Under the pieces are notes generated by a model. It did not search any database, was not told where the DNA came from, and saw nothing but the letters and a program-made list of their open reading frames with translations. A program made the position numbers and the translations under genes. From assembly GCF_023195895.1 (NCBI RefSeq), contig NZ_JALPRK010000011.1, forward strand, positions 94,628-158,627: a DNA stretch of 64,000 nt. Direction: 5' to 3'. Shown here piece by piece: positions 16,573 through 26,600 of the stretch; the first letter of the stretch is position 1; each line of letters begins with the position of its first letter. Origin of the DNA: Paenibacillus mellifer (GTDB lineage Bacteria > Bacillota > Bacilli > Paenibacillales > Paenibacillaceae).

Positions 16573-18324
16573 GTGGAGAACAACTTCACCCCTCCCAATT
16601 TCATAAAAAACATCATTACAGAAGATTTGAAATCCGGCAAGGTTAATACCGTCATCACACGGTTTCCGCCGGAACCAAACGGCTATCTACATATCGGGCA
16701 TGCTAAAGCGATCTGGATCAATTTTGCGCTGGCGGACGAGTTTGGCGGACGCACCAACCTACGGTTCGACGACACCAACCCGGTTAAAGAAGACGTGGAA
16801 TATGTCAATTCGATCAAGGAAGACGTCAAATGGTTGGGCTTCAATTGGGAAGAGCTGCATTTCGCGTCGGATTATTTTGAGGAGATGTACAACCGCGCGG
16901 TGCTGCTGATCAAGAAAGGTAAAGCCTACGTCGACGATCTCAGCGCCGATCAAATCCGCGAGCTGCGCGGGACGCTGACCGAGCCTGGTAAGAACAGCCC
17001 GTACCGCGACCGCTCCATCGAGGAGAATCTCGACCTGTTTGTGCGGATGCGCGCCGGGGAATTCAAGGACGGGGAAAAGGTGCTGCGCGCCAAGATCGAC
17101 ATGGCTTCGCCGAACATCAATCTACGCGACCCGGTCATCTACCGCATCGTACATGCGTCTCATCATAACACCGGTGATCAATGGTGCATTTATCCGATGT
17201 ACACGTTCGCCCATCCGCTGGAAGACGCCATCGAGGGCGTGACCCACTCCTTGTGCTCCACCGAGTTCGAGGATCAACGCCCGTTCTACGACTGGACGAT
17301 CGCAGAAACCGAAATGCCAAACGTATCCCATCAATACGAATTCGGACGGCTGAATTTAACGCAGACGGTGACCAGTAAGCGGAAGCTGAAAAAGCTCGTG
17401 GACGAAGGCATCGTTGACGGTTGGGACGACCCTCGTATGCCAACGATTTCCGGGCTGCGTCGCCGCGGCTATACGCCGGAGGCGATTAAGGCGTTCATTT
17501 TCGAAACGGGGATTTCCAAGAACTTCGGCAACATCGATCCGAAGATGCTGGAGCATTTCATTCGTGAGGATCTGAAAATGAAAGCTCCACGTACGATGGC
17601 TGTACTGGACCCGCTGAAGGTCGTCATCACCAACTATCCGGAAGGGCAAGTCGAATGGTTGGAGGCGGAAAATAACAGCGAAAACCCAGACATGGGCAGC
17701 CGTCAAATTCCGTTCTCGCGTGAGATTTACATCGAGCGTGATGATTTTATGGAAAACCCGCCAAGTAAGTACTTCCGTTTGTTCCCGGGGAACGAAGTCC
17801 GTCTTAAGAATGCATACTTCGTAAAATGCAATGAGGTGATCAAGGATTCGGATGGCAACGTGGTGGAGATTCACTGCACGTATGATCCGGAGACGAAGAG
17901 CGGCACCGGCTTTACCGGCCGTAAAGTCAAAGGCACGATCCATTGGGTGGAAGCGACTCAGGCGGTGCCTGCCGAATTCCGGCTGTACGAGCCGCTGATT
18001 CTGGAAGAGGAAGCAGAGGAAACGGCAAACGTAGGGTTGGAAGAAACGGTGGAAGGTCTGGTCGACGGCGCAGCTACTGAAGCTGCGGAGGCGGTTGTTG
18101 AAACCGCTGAGGAGAAAACGTTCCTTGATCTCATCAACCCGAACTCGCTGACGATTGCTCACGGCTTCGTAGAGCCGAACATGAAGGATGCGAAGCCGCA
18201 GGATAAATTCCAATTTTTCCGGCATGGGTATTTTAACGTTGATACGAAATATTCGAAGCCTGGATATCCGGTGTTTAACCTGATCGTTTCGTTGAAAAGC
18301 TCGTTCCAGCTGCCAAAAGCGTAG
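16573..18324 (+). CDS. glnS: Glutaminyl-tRNA synthetase
   Basis: A 583-residue class I aminoacyl-tRNA synthetase starting at GTG. The HIGH signature appears as GYLHIGHAK and the KMSKS equivalent as [40 protein letters not shown] (split: [19 protein letters not shown]) and [17 protein letters not shown] identify GlnRS rather than GluRS. The C-terminal anticodon-binding beta barrels are interrupted by an acidic insertion of about 45 residues rich in Glu, Ala and Thr (about residues 475-520). Many Firmicutes lack GlnRS and use the GatCAB amidation route, so this gene is a lineage marker and probably was acquired long ago. Confidence 0.96.
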   Translation: MENNFTPPNFIKNIITEDLKSGKVNTVITRFPPEPNGYLHIGHAKAIWINFALADEFGGRTNLRFDDTNPVKEDVEYVNSIKEDVKWLGFNWEELHFASDYFEEMYNRAVLLIKKGKAYVDDLSADQIRELRGTLTEPGKNSPYRDRSIEENLDLFVRMRAGEFKDGEKVLRAKIDMASPNINLRDPVIYRIVHASHHNTGDQWCIYPMYTFAHPLEDAIEGVTHSLCSTEFEDQRPFYDWTIAETEMPNVSHQYEFGRLNLTQTVTSKRKLKKLVDEGIVDGWDDPRMPTISGLRRRGYTPEAIKAFIFETGISKNFGNIDPKMLEHFIREDLKMKAPRTMAVLDPLKVVITNYPEGQVEWLEAENNSENPDMGSRQIPFSREIYIERDDFMENPPSKYFRLFPGNEVRLKNAYFVKCNEVIKDSDGNVVEIHCTYDPETKSGTGFTGRKVKGTIHWVEATQAVPAEFRLYEPLILEEEAEETANVGLEETVEGLVDGAATEAAEAVVETAEEKTFLDLINPNSLTIAHGFVEPNMKDAKPQDKFQFFRHGYFNVDTKYSKPGYPVFNLIVSLKSSFQLPKA

Positions 18325-18376
18325 GACGGCAGTAACAGCCATGATGGCAGTGTCCGAGTGGCGGCACAACATAAAA

Positions 18377-18412
18377 GGAGCCTTGCAGACAAACTGCAGG
18401 CTCCTTTCTTTA
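18377..18412. terminator. Bidirectional terminator between glnS and lacI-type gene
   Basis: GGAGCCTTGCAG (18377-18388) pairs with CTGCAGGCTCC (18394-18404) with one bulged T. T-rich sequence follows on the plus strand, and the convergent lacI-type gene ends at 18415. Confidence 0.8.
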
Positions 18413-18414
18413 TT

Positions 18415-19392
18415 TCACACCGAGCTGCGCTCAATAAACCGGAAGCCAAGCTCCTCGGAGGCGGGTGTACCACCGCCGGCGGTAATTTGCGTGTGAACGA
18501 TGGAAAAAGCGCGCTCCCCGATCTCCGACAACCGATTATCGATCGTGGTGATCCCGAGCAAGCTGGAGATCGGCTGATTATCGAAGCCGATGACGGCGAA
18601 ATCGTCCGGCACGTCTAGTCCCCGCAGGCGTGCGGTGAGGATGAACCCGGCGGCAACCTGGTCGCCGGTAATGAGCAGGGCATCCGGGCGCTCGTTCATC
18701 GCGAGCAGCCGGTCCACCAGCGCGGCGCCCTCTTCCCAATCGATGCAGCCGTCCAGCACCCAATCCTCCCGGGCCTGACCGCCCAAGGCCGTGAGGGTGT
18801 CGGTATAGGCCAGCAGTCGGCTGCGGCTGCTGGGGCTGTTGCGGCGGCTGATCGTAAACGCGATGCGGCGCCGGCCCTGCTCCCATAGATAGCGGATCGC
18901 GGTTTGAAAGCTGGCGTAATGATCGATATACACCGAGGAGAGGTTGCGGTCACTCACCCGCTCGCATAACGCGATCGGCCCGTAGCCGGCATACGTCTCG
19001 ATCTCGCTGAGCGGTAGCGCCCTCGAACAGATGATCAGCCCATCCATCTGTTTATTGCGCAGCATCTCCAGCACCTTCCGTTCCTCATTGGGACGGTAAT
19101 CGGTTTGGCAAAGCATCAGCTGGTAGTTGCACTTCAATGCTTCCTGGGCCATTCCCTCCATGATCCGGGCAAAGTAGTAATGGTTAATGTTCGGCAGAAT
19201 CACACCAACCGTTTGCGTAATGCCTTTGATCAAATGGACGGCATTCATATTCCGCGAATAGTTAAGTCGGCGCACAGCGTCCTCAACCGCAGCCCGCTTG
19301 TCTGCGCTGACGTAAGGGTGGCCGTTCAGAACGCGGGATACGGTGGTGACCGAAACGCCGGCAGCCTCGGCGATCTGTTTGATGTTCGGCAA
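18415..19392 (-). CDS. LacI-family transcriptional regulator
   Basis: A 325-residue repressor. The N-terminal helix-turn-helix is textbook: NIKQIAEAAGVSVTTVSRVL, then the hinge helix NAVHLIKG. A periplasmic-binding-protein-like effector domain follows (VGVILPNINHYYFARIMEGM, DGLIICSRALP, DQVAAGFILTARLRG, DFAVIGFDNQPIS). It probably senses a sugar or nucleoside. No sugar-utilisation operon is adjacent; the nearest gene upstream is an MFS_1-like transporter on the same strand, separated by a strong hairpin. That transporter is a candidate target. The CcpA-specific signature was not assessed. Confidence 0.9.
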   Translation of the reverse strand: MPNIKQIAEAAGVSVTTVSRVLNGHPYVSADKRAAVEDAVRRLNYSRNMNAVHLIKGITQTVGVILPNINHYYFARIMEGMAQEALKCNYQLMLCQTDYRPNEERKVLEMLRNKQMDGLIICSRALPLSEIETYAGYGPIALCERVSDRNLSSVYIDHYASFQTAIRYLWEQGRRRIAFTISRRNSPSSRSRLLAYTDTLTALGGQAREDWVLDGCIDWEEGAALVDRLLAMNERPDALLITGDQVAAGFILTARLRGLDVPDDFAVIGFDNQPISSLLGITTIDNRLSEIGERAFSIVHTQITAGGGTPASEELGFRFIERSSV

Positions 19393-19473
19393 AGCAAAAC
19401 GCTCCTTTCCCGGCAGAGAATAAAAAATATCTTGCTATGGAATGCATTTCATATTTTACACTGGAGATGCAGC

Positions 19474-19549
19474 AAAGAAAACAATGTCCTCAGCCGGCGT
19501 TACCTCGTAAGCGAACGAGGGCGTTACGGCATCAGGCATTGTTTTCTTT
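19474..19549. terminator. Long hairpin between the MFS gene and the lacI-type gene
   Basis: AAAGAAAACAATG (19474-19486) pairs perfectly with CATTGTTTTCTTT (19537-19549). The 50-base interior can form further stems (CCTCGT/ACGAGG, GCC/GGC), giving a nearly continuous 76-base hairpin. It ends with T-rich sequence on both strands, so it can terminate the minus-strand transporter transcript. Confidence 0.7.
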
Positions 19550-19579
19550 CGTTTTACGGAGCGGCGAAGCCGTCCCTTC

Positions 19580-20797
19580 TTATTGCTCATCGCGTCCAAT
19601 TTTCGGTGAGTATCCGTGATGACGAACTTGGTACCAAATCGCGGCGAACCCAAGCGCTCCGATCAGCGTTAATGCGACGCCGGAGCGGTACATCACGACC
19701 GAACCGAAATTTTGAAACAGCCAGCCGCCCCAGAACCCCGCAATCACGCCAGCAAGGCCGCTGGCGGCAAATGCATATACCGCTTGTCCCGCTGATCTTA
19801 GCGGTCGCGGCAACAACAGGGTGATGAGTTTGGTGCCGACGTAGAAGAATCCGCCAAACGTTACGGAATGCAGCAGTTGTATCAACATGATTTGTATCGG
19901 ATGCGTTGCTTCCGACATCAGATCCCAACGGATGGCGAACAACAGGCTGACGATCGTGATACAAGCGAGCAAGTAAGACAGTTTGCGTTTCAAGAAGCGA
20001 TCCAGCAAGATGAACGCCAACAATTCAAAAACCGTCGACAAGAATACAGCGCCGCCGACCGCAAGCTTCGACCCGCCGAGATCGGTCATGAACAACGGCA
20101 TGAAGATGCTGTTCATTGCGTTCGGAATCGCTACCAGCATGCTGAATATAACGAAAGCGAGTAAGTATTTGTTCTGCAGCGCTCGGCTTAGTTCTCTGCC
20201 GCTCAGCCAAGGCGTCTGTGATGATTGCTGAATGGAGGGAAGCAGCAGTGTTGCCCCGATGGCGAGCATCAAGGTGACACTGAACAGCAGGGAGATCCCG
20301 TTGTGGCCAATGGAGTCGATGATCGGTCCGGCAGCCAGCGCGATAAAGGTCCACCCGAGAGAACCCCAAATACGGTACGTTCCGAATTGGTTCTCCGTCC
20401 CCACAGTATAGCCGAGTATCAGGGTATTGCTCTGAGATAGTAGCGGGCTTAGGAAAAAATAGAGCAGAATCATCGTCAGATACAACATGGTAAAGGTGTT
20501 GACCTTAAACATCATATGGCCCATGATGAGCAAGCCCAGCATCATAGCCAACAGAACGGCGCGCGGGTTTTGCCTCCGATCGCCGAGGTATCTCCAGAAC
20601 GGATGAGCCAGCAGCGAGATTAATGGCCCAATCGCCATGAGGCTGCCGATTTCGAGCTTGTCCATGCCGATATCCTGCAAATATAATTGAAAAAAGGCGG
20701 CAAAAATGACCATGGTTCCGTAAATGAAAAAGTTAAGCAGCCCTAGCGGCAACAACGAAAAGGACGAATGTCGTCTTTTGTCCTGCAAACGCGCCAT
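19580..20797 (-). CDS. MFS_1-like (LacY/NupG-type) sugar or nucleoside transporter
   Basis: A 405-residue protein with twelve hydrophobic segments. The N-terminus LPLGLLNFFIYGTMVIFAAFFQLYLQD (split: LPLGLLNFFIYG, TMVIFAAFFQLYLQD) and the G-x-Y-R-x-W-G-S-L-G-W motif (GTYRIWGSLGW) mark the MFS_1-like group that contains nucleoside and disaccharide proton symporters. ATG 20797 has its ribosome site AAAGGA directly abutting it; the TTG three codons later has better spacing and may be the real start. It runs in the same direction as the lacI-type gene but is cut off from it by the long hairpin. Confidence 0.82.
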   Translation of the reverse strand: MARLQDKRRHSSFSLLPLGLLNFFIYGTMVIFAAFFQLYLQDIGMDKLEIGSLMAIGPLISLLAHPFWRYLGDRRQNPRAVLLAMMLGLLIMGHMMFKVNTFTMLYLTMILLYFFLSPLLSQSNTLILGYTVGTENQFGTYRIWGSLGWTFIALAAGPIIDSIGHNGISLLFSVTLMLAIGATLLLPSIQQSSQTPWLSGRELSRALQNKYLLAFVIFSMLVAIPNAMNSIFMPLFMTDLGGSKLAVGGAVFLSTVFELLAFILLDRFLKRKLSYLLACITIVSLLFAIRWDLMSEATHPIQIMLIQLLHSVTFGGFFYVGTKLITLLLPRPLRSAGQAVYAFAASGLAGVIAGFWGGWLFQNFGSVVMYRSGVALTLIGALGFAAIWYQVRHHGYSPKIGRDEQ

Positions 20798-20929
20798 TCC
20801 TTTCTGTCCGGGTCCAAGTGGTTACAATAGGAAGCTTGTTACTCTGTTCCCAATGTAACACACAGGTGAAAGGGGATACAAACCAAGTTTTTTTGGATTT
20901 ACCATAATTTATGCATCGGGGGACAAGTG

Positions 20930-21577
20930 ATGAATACGACCGCCATAATTTTAGCCGGAGGACGCTCTAGCCGTATGGGCAGCGATAAGGCACTTCTCGA
21001 GCTCGGCGGATTAACGGTGGTGGAACGACTGATCCGGGAGCTGGAGCCGGTGACTTCGCGGATCGTGATCGCGGCAGGCAACAAGGCAGCCTATGAGCGG
21101 TTCGGCCAAGAAGTCTTGACCGACCGCTTCCCGGAGGCTGGGCCACTGGCCGGTCTGCACGCCGGGCTGGAGAGCTCGGCAACCAGCTGGAACCTTGCGG
21201 TGGCCTGCGATACGCCGTTCGCGAATGGCGGGCTGTTCCGCGCATTGCTGGAGCGCGCGGAGGCGGCGGAAGCCCGGGCGGATGGCCCGGCAGGCTTCGC
21301 TGCCGCCGAGGCGATCCTCGCCTGCACGGAGGGGCGGGCGCATCCTCTGCTGGCGGCCTACCGGCGCAGCGTGCTGCCGAGCCTGGAGGCACGGCTGCGG
21401 GAAGGCCGCCTCAAAATGACGGCTTGGACAGAGACGCTGCGCACCGAATATATCGAAGGGGAGACCCTCGCGTTAGCGTCGGGCCTCCCCTTGGAGTGGT
21501 GCGCGTTTAATATGAACAAGCCGGAGGATTACGAGCAGGCCCGACTCTGGCTGGAATCGGGCCGTCAGACGGACTAA
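20930..21577 (+). CDS. mobA: Molybdenum cofactor guanylyltransferase
   Basis: A 215-residue protein; ATG 20930 is taken over GTG 20927 for its spacing from GGGGGAC. It starts [23 protein letters not shown] (split: [19 protein letters not shown]), the nucleotide-binding signature of MobA-type transferases. LAVACDTPF holds the metal-binding Asp, and [18 protein letters not shown] is the usual C-terminal signature. MobA adds GMP to Mo-molybdopterin to give the bis-MGD cofactor used by DMSO-reductase-family enzymes such as the molybdoenzyme at 12.5-14.6 kb. Its last four bases overlap the end of convergent moaA, so the two stop codons interlock. Confidence 0.9.
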   Translation: MNTTAIILAGGRSSRMGSDKALLELGGLTVVERLIRELEPVTSRIVIAAGNKAAYERFGQEVLTDRFPEAGPLAGLHAGLESSATSWNLAVACDTPFANGGLFRALLERAEAAEARADGPAGFAAAEAILACTEGRAHPLLAAYRRSVLPSLEARLREGRLKMTAWTETLRTEYIEGETLALASGLPLEWCAFNMNKPEDYEQARLWLESGRQTD

Positions 21578-22581
21578 CCGCCGATCTGCGACATCCGGCG
21601 GGTTGTCGGCGTGTGGCTCTGCTGTTTATGTTCCAGCGCCAACGCCATTTCGTGGTTTTTCGGCTTAGTGCCAAGCGCCTTCAGGAACAAGGAGCGAATG
21701 CCCTCCTGGTCGCCGGCCGACGCATATGGACGGACATGCAACTCATCCGACCAATACAAACACGCTTTGATGTGTCCGTCTGCGGTCAAGCGCAGTCGGT
21801 TACAGTTATCGCAGAAATGTTCGCTGACCGGATGAATTAAACCGAACGTACCAGCCGCACCGGAGATCCGGCGGCTTTCAGCAGGACCGTTGCCACGGGG
21901 GCCTTCGACGCCTTCTACCTCCCAGCCCGACTCCCGGCAAACGTCTTCCACGGCCGTCAGAGGCAGGTAAGTTTTGCGCCAAGACTCGCTGGCACTGCCG
22001 ATCGGCATGTATTCGATAAAGCGCACATGCAGCGGCCGTTCGATCGTTAACGCGAGAAAATCGCGGATTTCGTCTTCGTTAATTCCCTTCATCAGGACCA
22101 CGTTCAGCTTGATCGGCTCGAAGCCAACTTTGACGGCGGCCTGAATTCCTTCCAGCACCTTCGACACCTCACCGCCGCGGGTAATCATGGCGAAACGGTC
22201 CTGCTGCAGCGAATCCAAACTGATGTTCACCCGCTTTAATCCCGCTTGCTTCAACAGCTCCGCTTTTTTGGCCAGAAACATGCCGTTCGTAGTTAGTGCA
22301 ATATCTTCAATGCCCGGAATGGCCGAAAGCATAGCGACAAGTTGTTCCAAATCCTTACGCACCAACGGTTCCCCGCCGGTGAGCCGAATCTTACGGAGGC
22401 CCATCGGAGCAAGTGCCGATACCGTCTCGGCAATTTCTTCGTAGCTCATGATTTCCTCATGCGGCTGAAAAACCATTCCCTCGGCAGGCATGCAGTAGAC
22501 GCAACGCAAATTACACCGGTCTGTGACCGAAATGCGCAGATAATCGTGCTTTCTCCCAAAAGGGTCAAGCAGTTGCTCCAT
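21574..22581 (-). CDS. moaA: GTP 3',8-cyclase (molybdopterin synthesis, radical SAM)
   Basis: A 335-residue radical SAM enzyme. The N-terminal cluster motif is CNLRCVYC in [15 protein letters not shown]. The second, C-terminal [4Fe-4S] cluster is formed by [18 protein letters not shown] (Cys-x2-Cys-x13-Cys). The chain ends in Gly-Gly (SQIGG), the essential C-terminal tail of Moa[12 protein letters not shown] is the SAM-binding GGE motif. It converts GTP to the precursor of cyclic pyranopterin monophosphate with MoaC, which is not in this window. It is convergent with mobA and divergent from the TorD-like gene. Confidence 0.95.
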   Translation of the reverse strand: MEQLLDPFGRKHDYLRISVTDRCNLRCVYCMPAEGMVFQPHEEIMSYEEIAETVSALAPMGLRKIRLTGGEPLVRKDLEQLVAMLSAIPGIEDIALTTNGMFLAKKAELLKQAGLKRVNISLDSLQQDRFAMITRGGEVSKVLEGIQAAVKVGFEPIKLNVVLMKGINEDEIRDFLALTIERPLHVRFIEYMPIGSASESWRKTYLPLTAVEDVCRESGWEVEGVEGPRGNGPAESRRISGAAGTFGLIHPVSEHFCDNCNRLRLTADGHIKACLYWSDELHVRPYASAGDQEGIRSLFLKALGTKPKNHEMALALEHKQQSHTPTTRRMSQIGG

Positions 22582-22707
22582 GTGTACGCCTCCTTTCTAT
22601 CTAGGTGCTTCAAATTTTATATATATTCAACCGGGTAGTCAATGCGTTGACACACACTGTTCAAGTATATTCTGTGGCGGACGATGATAAAATGGAAGTA
22701 GAGCAAG

Positions 22708-22751
22708 TGTAAAAAAGATCACATAAAAGCGCTTACATAATGGGGTATAAT
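22708..22751 (+). promoter_or_regulatory. FNR-type box, cre-like site and -10 upstream of the TorD-like gene
   Basis: TGTAA-N6-TCACA (22708-22723) is followed by TAAAAGCGCTTACA (22724-22737, 13 of 14 cre positions) and TATAAT (22746-22751), without a -35. The distance from the start of the palindrome to the start of the -10 is 38 bases, exactly as in the promoter at 9818-9862. This places the box centre near -41.5. Confidence 0.62.
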
Positions 22752-22784
22752 TCAGGTAAGCGATACGTGATCCCCCTTAATCAT

Positions 22785-22844
22785 GTGTCGGTATATGCAT
22801 TCGAGATGATTTCCGACACTTTTTAAGGAAGTCATCTTTTTTTG
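22785..22844 (+). promoter_or_regulatory. Leader with terminator and overlapping alternative hairpin
   Basis: GATGATTTCC (22805-22814) pairs with GGAAGTCATC (22827-22836, one G-T pair) and is followed by seven T: a terminator inside the leader of the TorD-like gene. GTGTCGG (22785-22791) pairs with CCGACAC (22813-22819), followed by TTTTT. The two hairpins share bases 22813-22814 and cannot both form fully. They could be two terminators or an attenuator pair. Confidence 0.55.
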
Positions 22845-22898
22845 TCTGTAGGATCGGAGTCTGACTTTTTGAAAACCTATATAGGGAGATGAATTCGA

Positions 22899-23594
22899 AT
22901 GGCTTTGCTGTTCAAACCTTTGGTCTATACACAGGAGCAGGTTCAGTGGCTTGAAACTCGCGGGATGGTTTATCAGTTACTGATGGACTTTCTGAGCCGC
23001 CCGCCGCGGATGTCCTTGATTGCTCAGTGGCGCCGCAAGGTGGAACAGCATCCGAAGGCGGCGGTCAGCCAGGGCGGACGGAGACTCAAGGCCTATCTGG
23101 AGAGCATTCCCGAAGAAGATTTTCGCAGCGTATGCCATCAAGAAGCGAAGGAATACGAGCGCCTTTTTACGGGCCGCGAGGCGGTGATCCCGTCATGCGA
23201 GAGCCTGTTTCGCAGTCGCCTAGAAGGGTCGAGTGCTTTAGCTTGCAGCGCCGAAGTCCGTAAGTTATATAGGGAGAACGCGGTCGTGTTCAATAAATTG
23301 AACGGGGAACGCGATGATCATATGGCGCTGGAGCTGGAATTTATGGCAGTTCTGGCCGAAGGGATGCTGGCCAAAGCCAACCTGCAGCAAAGCTGCCTGG
23401 CACTGGCGGACGCACAGATTCACTTCCTGGAGTCCCATTTGCTGAAGTGGGCCCAGCCGTTTGCGAAAGAGCTGCGGCAAGCCACGAATAGCCCGCTCTT
23501 TACCGGCTTGGCCGAAATGATGGATGAATTTGTAGCTAACGATCTGCAGCAGCTTCGCGCGTGGCGGGAAAGCCAACCGCCGGCGATGGAATAG
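22899..23594 (+). CDS. TorD/DmsD-family molybdoenzyme chaperone
   Basis: A 231-residue, all-helical protein. Near residue 143 it has GERDDHMALELEFMAVLAEG, corresponding to the E-P-D-H-I-xx-EL-xF-M-xxL motif of the TorD/NarJ family. Such chaperones bind apo-molybdoenzymes, help insert bis-MGD and hold back export until folding is complete. AGGGAGATG precedes ATG. The client enzyme is not adjacent; the molybdoenzyme at 12.5-14.6 kb is one candidate, another elsewhere in the genome is possible. Control appears to be oxygen- and carbon-dependent through the FNR/cre promoter and leader upstream. Confidence 0.8.
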   Translation: MALLFKPLVYTQEQVQWLETRGMVYQLLMDFLSRPPRMSLIAQWRRKVEQHPKAAVSQGGRRLKAYLESIPEEDFRSVCHQEAKEYERLFTGREAVIPSCESLFRSRLEGSSALACSAEVRKLYRENAVVFNKLNGERDDHMALELEFMAVLAEGMLAKANLQQSCLALADAQIHFLESHLLKWAQPFAKELRQATNSPLFTGLAEMMDEFVANDLQQLRAWRESQPPAME

Positions 23595-23613
23595 TTAGAA
23601 TAAAGCAAACACA

Positions 23614-23650
23614 AAGACGGCGCAGGGTTTAATCCCCCTGCGCCGTCTTG
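23614..23650. terminator. Bidirectional terminator
   Basis: AAGACGGCGCAGGG (23614-23627) pairs perfectly with CCCTGCGCCGTCTT (23636-23649). It lies between the convergent TorD-like and RND genes. Confidence 0.88.
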
Positions 23651-23658
23651 TGTTGTTA

Positions 23659-26600
23659 TTACTCCGCTTCTTTGGCCGACAAGTCGCGGCGGCGGAACTT
23701 CATCAAGAATTCGTACACGATCGGCACGATGACCAGCGTGAGCAGCGTCGAGCTGATCAGGCCGCCGATGACGGTGATGCCAAGGCCGCGAGAGATGATC
23801 CCTGCGCTGTGCTCCCAGCCGAAGACCAGCGGCAACAGCGCGCCGATCGTCGCCAAGGCGGTCATCAGAATCGGACGAAGCCGCGTCGTTCCTGCTTCAA
23901 GCAGCGCATCGCGAGTCGACAGACCTTCGCGCTCCTTGTGGATGACGCGGTCGATCAGCACGATCGCGTTGGTAACGACGATACCGATCAACATGAGCAC
24001 GCCCATCAAGGCCGAGACGTTTAACGTCTCACCGCCGATCAAGAGGCCAACCATGGCGCCGATGACGATGAACGGCAGAGAGAACAGAATCGTAAACGGC
24101 GCCAAGCCGCCGCCAAAGGTGACAACGAGGACAAAGTAGACGATGGCGATTGCCGCCAACATGGCGATGCCCAGCTGGCCGAACGTATCGTTGATCTGTT
24201 CGGTCACGCCGCCGAATTTAACGGTGACGCCGTCCGGCAGATCCAGTTTGTCGATTTTCTCCTGCAGGCTGGACGACGCTTTTTGCACGTCGGTAGACGT
24301 GATTTTCGCGCTGACCTCAACGACCATCTTCCCGTCGATCCGCATGATGGAATCCGGGGAGGTGCCTTTTTCAACCTTCGCCACGTCCTTGATCGGGACC
24401 TGGATACCCAGCGGCGAAGTCAGCGTTGCGTTTTCAATATCAGTAATGCTGCTGTAAGTATCGCTGTCGGTTTCGATATATACGTTGTATTTCTTCGCGT
24501 CGATCGCAACCTCTGTCAGGACCGGACGCTCACGCACCGGGCTTAGCTTCATGGCGAGTTGGCCCGGCGTCAAGCCGAGGGAGCTCAGCTTCTCCTGGTC
24601 CGCAACCAAGGTGTATTGCTCATAGGTTTTCGAGAGGCTGGTGTCGCCTTTCTCGAAGTTCTTCGTATCTTCCTTGATCAAAGCAAGGATTTGGTCAGAC
24701 ACAGGTTTGATTTGCTCAAGCTCGTCTCCGAAGACATTCACGCTAAGCGAGCCGCCGCCCAGACCACCGGTCATGAGCTCGGACATATCGCTCCATTCGC
24801 CCTTCGGAAGCTCGCTCCGCAGACCTTCCATCAGCTTCTCTTTCACGTCGCTGAAATGATCGGTATCCGGGTCGTAAGCGATGTAGAACAACGCCGAATT
24901 GGAGGAGCCCATCCCGAGCGGATTGTCGCCGCCAACGGAATATTGCATCTTGTCGACACCCGGTTGCTCCAGGATGTATTTCTCAACGCTCAGCATATCC
25001 TTCTCCACATCTTCCAGCTGAGACCCCGGTTCAGGGGAGTAGGTTGCCATCACATACTTATCCTCTTGTTCAGGCAGGAAGCTAACGCCAACCAGCGGGT
25101 ACAGGAACAAGCTGCCGACCAGCAGGACAACCGCAAGCCCGAAGGTGATCAGCTTGTGAGACAGCGACCACTCCAGAACGTGCCGATAGCCGCGGGCGAT
25201 GCCTTTTGGCTTCTCGTCATGGTTGTGCTTCTTGCCGAGACCCTTACGGAACAGCGTATGCGCAAGTGCCGGTACGAGGGTAATGGCCACCAGCAACGAG
25301 GCTAGCAGCGAGAAGACCATCGTCAGTGCAAACGGCTTGAACAATTCCCCAACCATCCCGCTGACAAAAGCAAGCGGCAGGAACACGGCGATCGTAACGA
25401 TCGTCGAAGACATGATCGGGACGAACATCTCCCGCGTTGCTTCGATGATCAGCTTGCTGCCCTTCAGCTTCTCGCCGGTCAGGGACAGGCGCCGGTAAAT
25501 GTTCTCGATGACGACGATCGAGTCGTCGACGACGCGGCCGATGGCGACGGTCATGGCGCCCAGCGTCATCATGTTCAGCGTAATATCCATCTGCTTCAGG
25601 GCCAAAATGGCGATCAGCAGGGACAAAGGAATCGAAATAATGGATATGATCGTGGAACGGATGTTGCGCAGGAAGATCAGGATGATCAGCACCGCGAACA
25701 AGGCGCCGAACAAGGCTTTAGACAACATCGTGTTCACCGAGTCGGTGATCGGCTGGCCTTGGTCCAACAGGACCGTAAAGTTGATATGGTCGTATTGCTT
25801 GCCCAGCTCTTCGGCTGCGTCCTTGACCTGGTTGACGACGTCAACGGTATTGGCATCGTTGGACTTAACGATCTGAATGCCGATCGACTCCTCCCCGTTG
25901 GTCCGGGAGATCGATTCGGCTTTGCCGATCGTTTCGATATCGGCGATGTCGCCAAGTTTGACGGTCGGGATGTCGAGCGGCATTCCCGCCATGGCGCCGC
26001 CAGCGGCGGGGTTCCCGGAGTTCATGCCTGCAGAGCCTGCAGCTTGGCTGGCACCGCCCGGCGCAGCGCCTCCAGCGGCATTACCGCCGGCTGACGTGCC
26101 GGGAGCGGGGCTGGGAACGTCCGGGATAGCCAGGTTTTCCAAGTCCTCCACGGTCGTGATGTTGCCATCGACGACGACGGCCTTCTGGGATTGCTCCAGG
26201 CTGAATAATCCAAGCGGAACGCGGAGCGCGGAACCTTGTACGATCCCTTTCACGGTATCTTCCGTCAAGCCCAGCTCCTTCAGCTTGGCTTGGTCGAATT
26301 TCAGGCTGACCTCGCGAACGTACTGTCCGGCGATTTGCACCGAAGCAACGCCGTCCAGATCCTCGAGCACGGGCTTGATGTCGTTTTCCGTAATCCGGGT
26401 CAGATCCTCAAGGCTGCCGGATTCCTTATCCGACAAGCTGAGGGACACCACCGGCATGGAACTCAGGCTGAAGCGGGTGATTTGCGGCTTCTGCGCATCT
26501 TCGGGAAGCTGCACGTCGTTCAGCGCTTCGCGAACGGCCGCGGTGGCGTTGTCCAGATTGGTGCCGTATTCGAATTCAATGATCAGCGAGGCGGCGTTCT

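Noticed and set aside
24559..25305. Plus-strand frame of about 248 codons opposite the RND gene
   Set aside because: No ribosome site or family pattern; it is antisense to a well-supported efflux pump.
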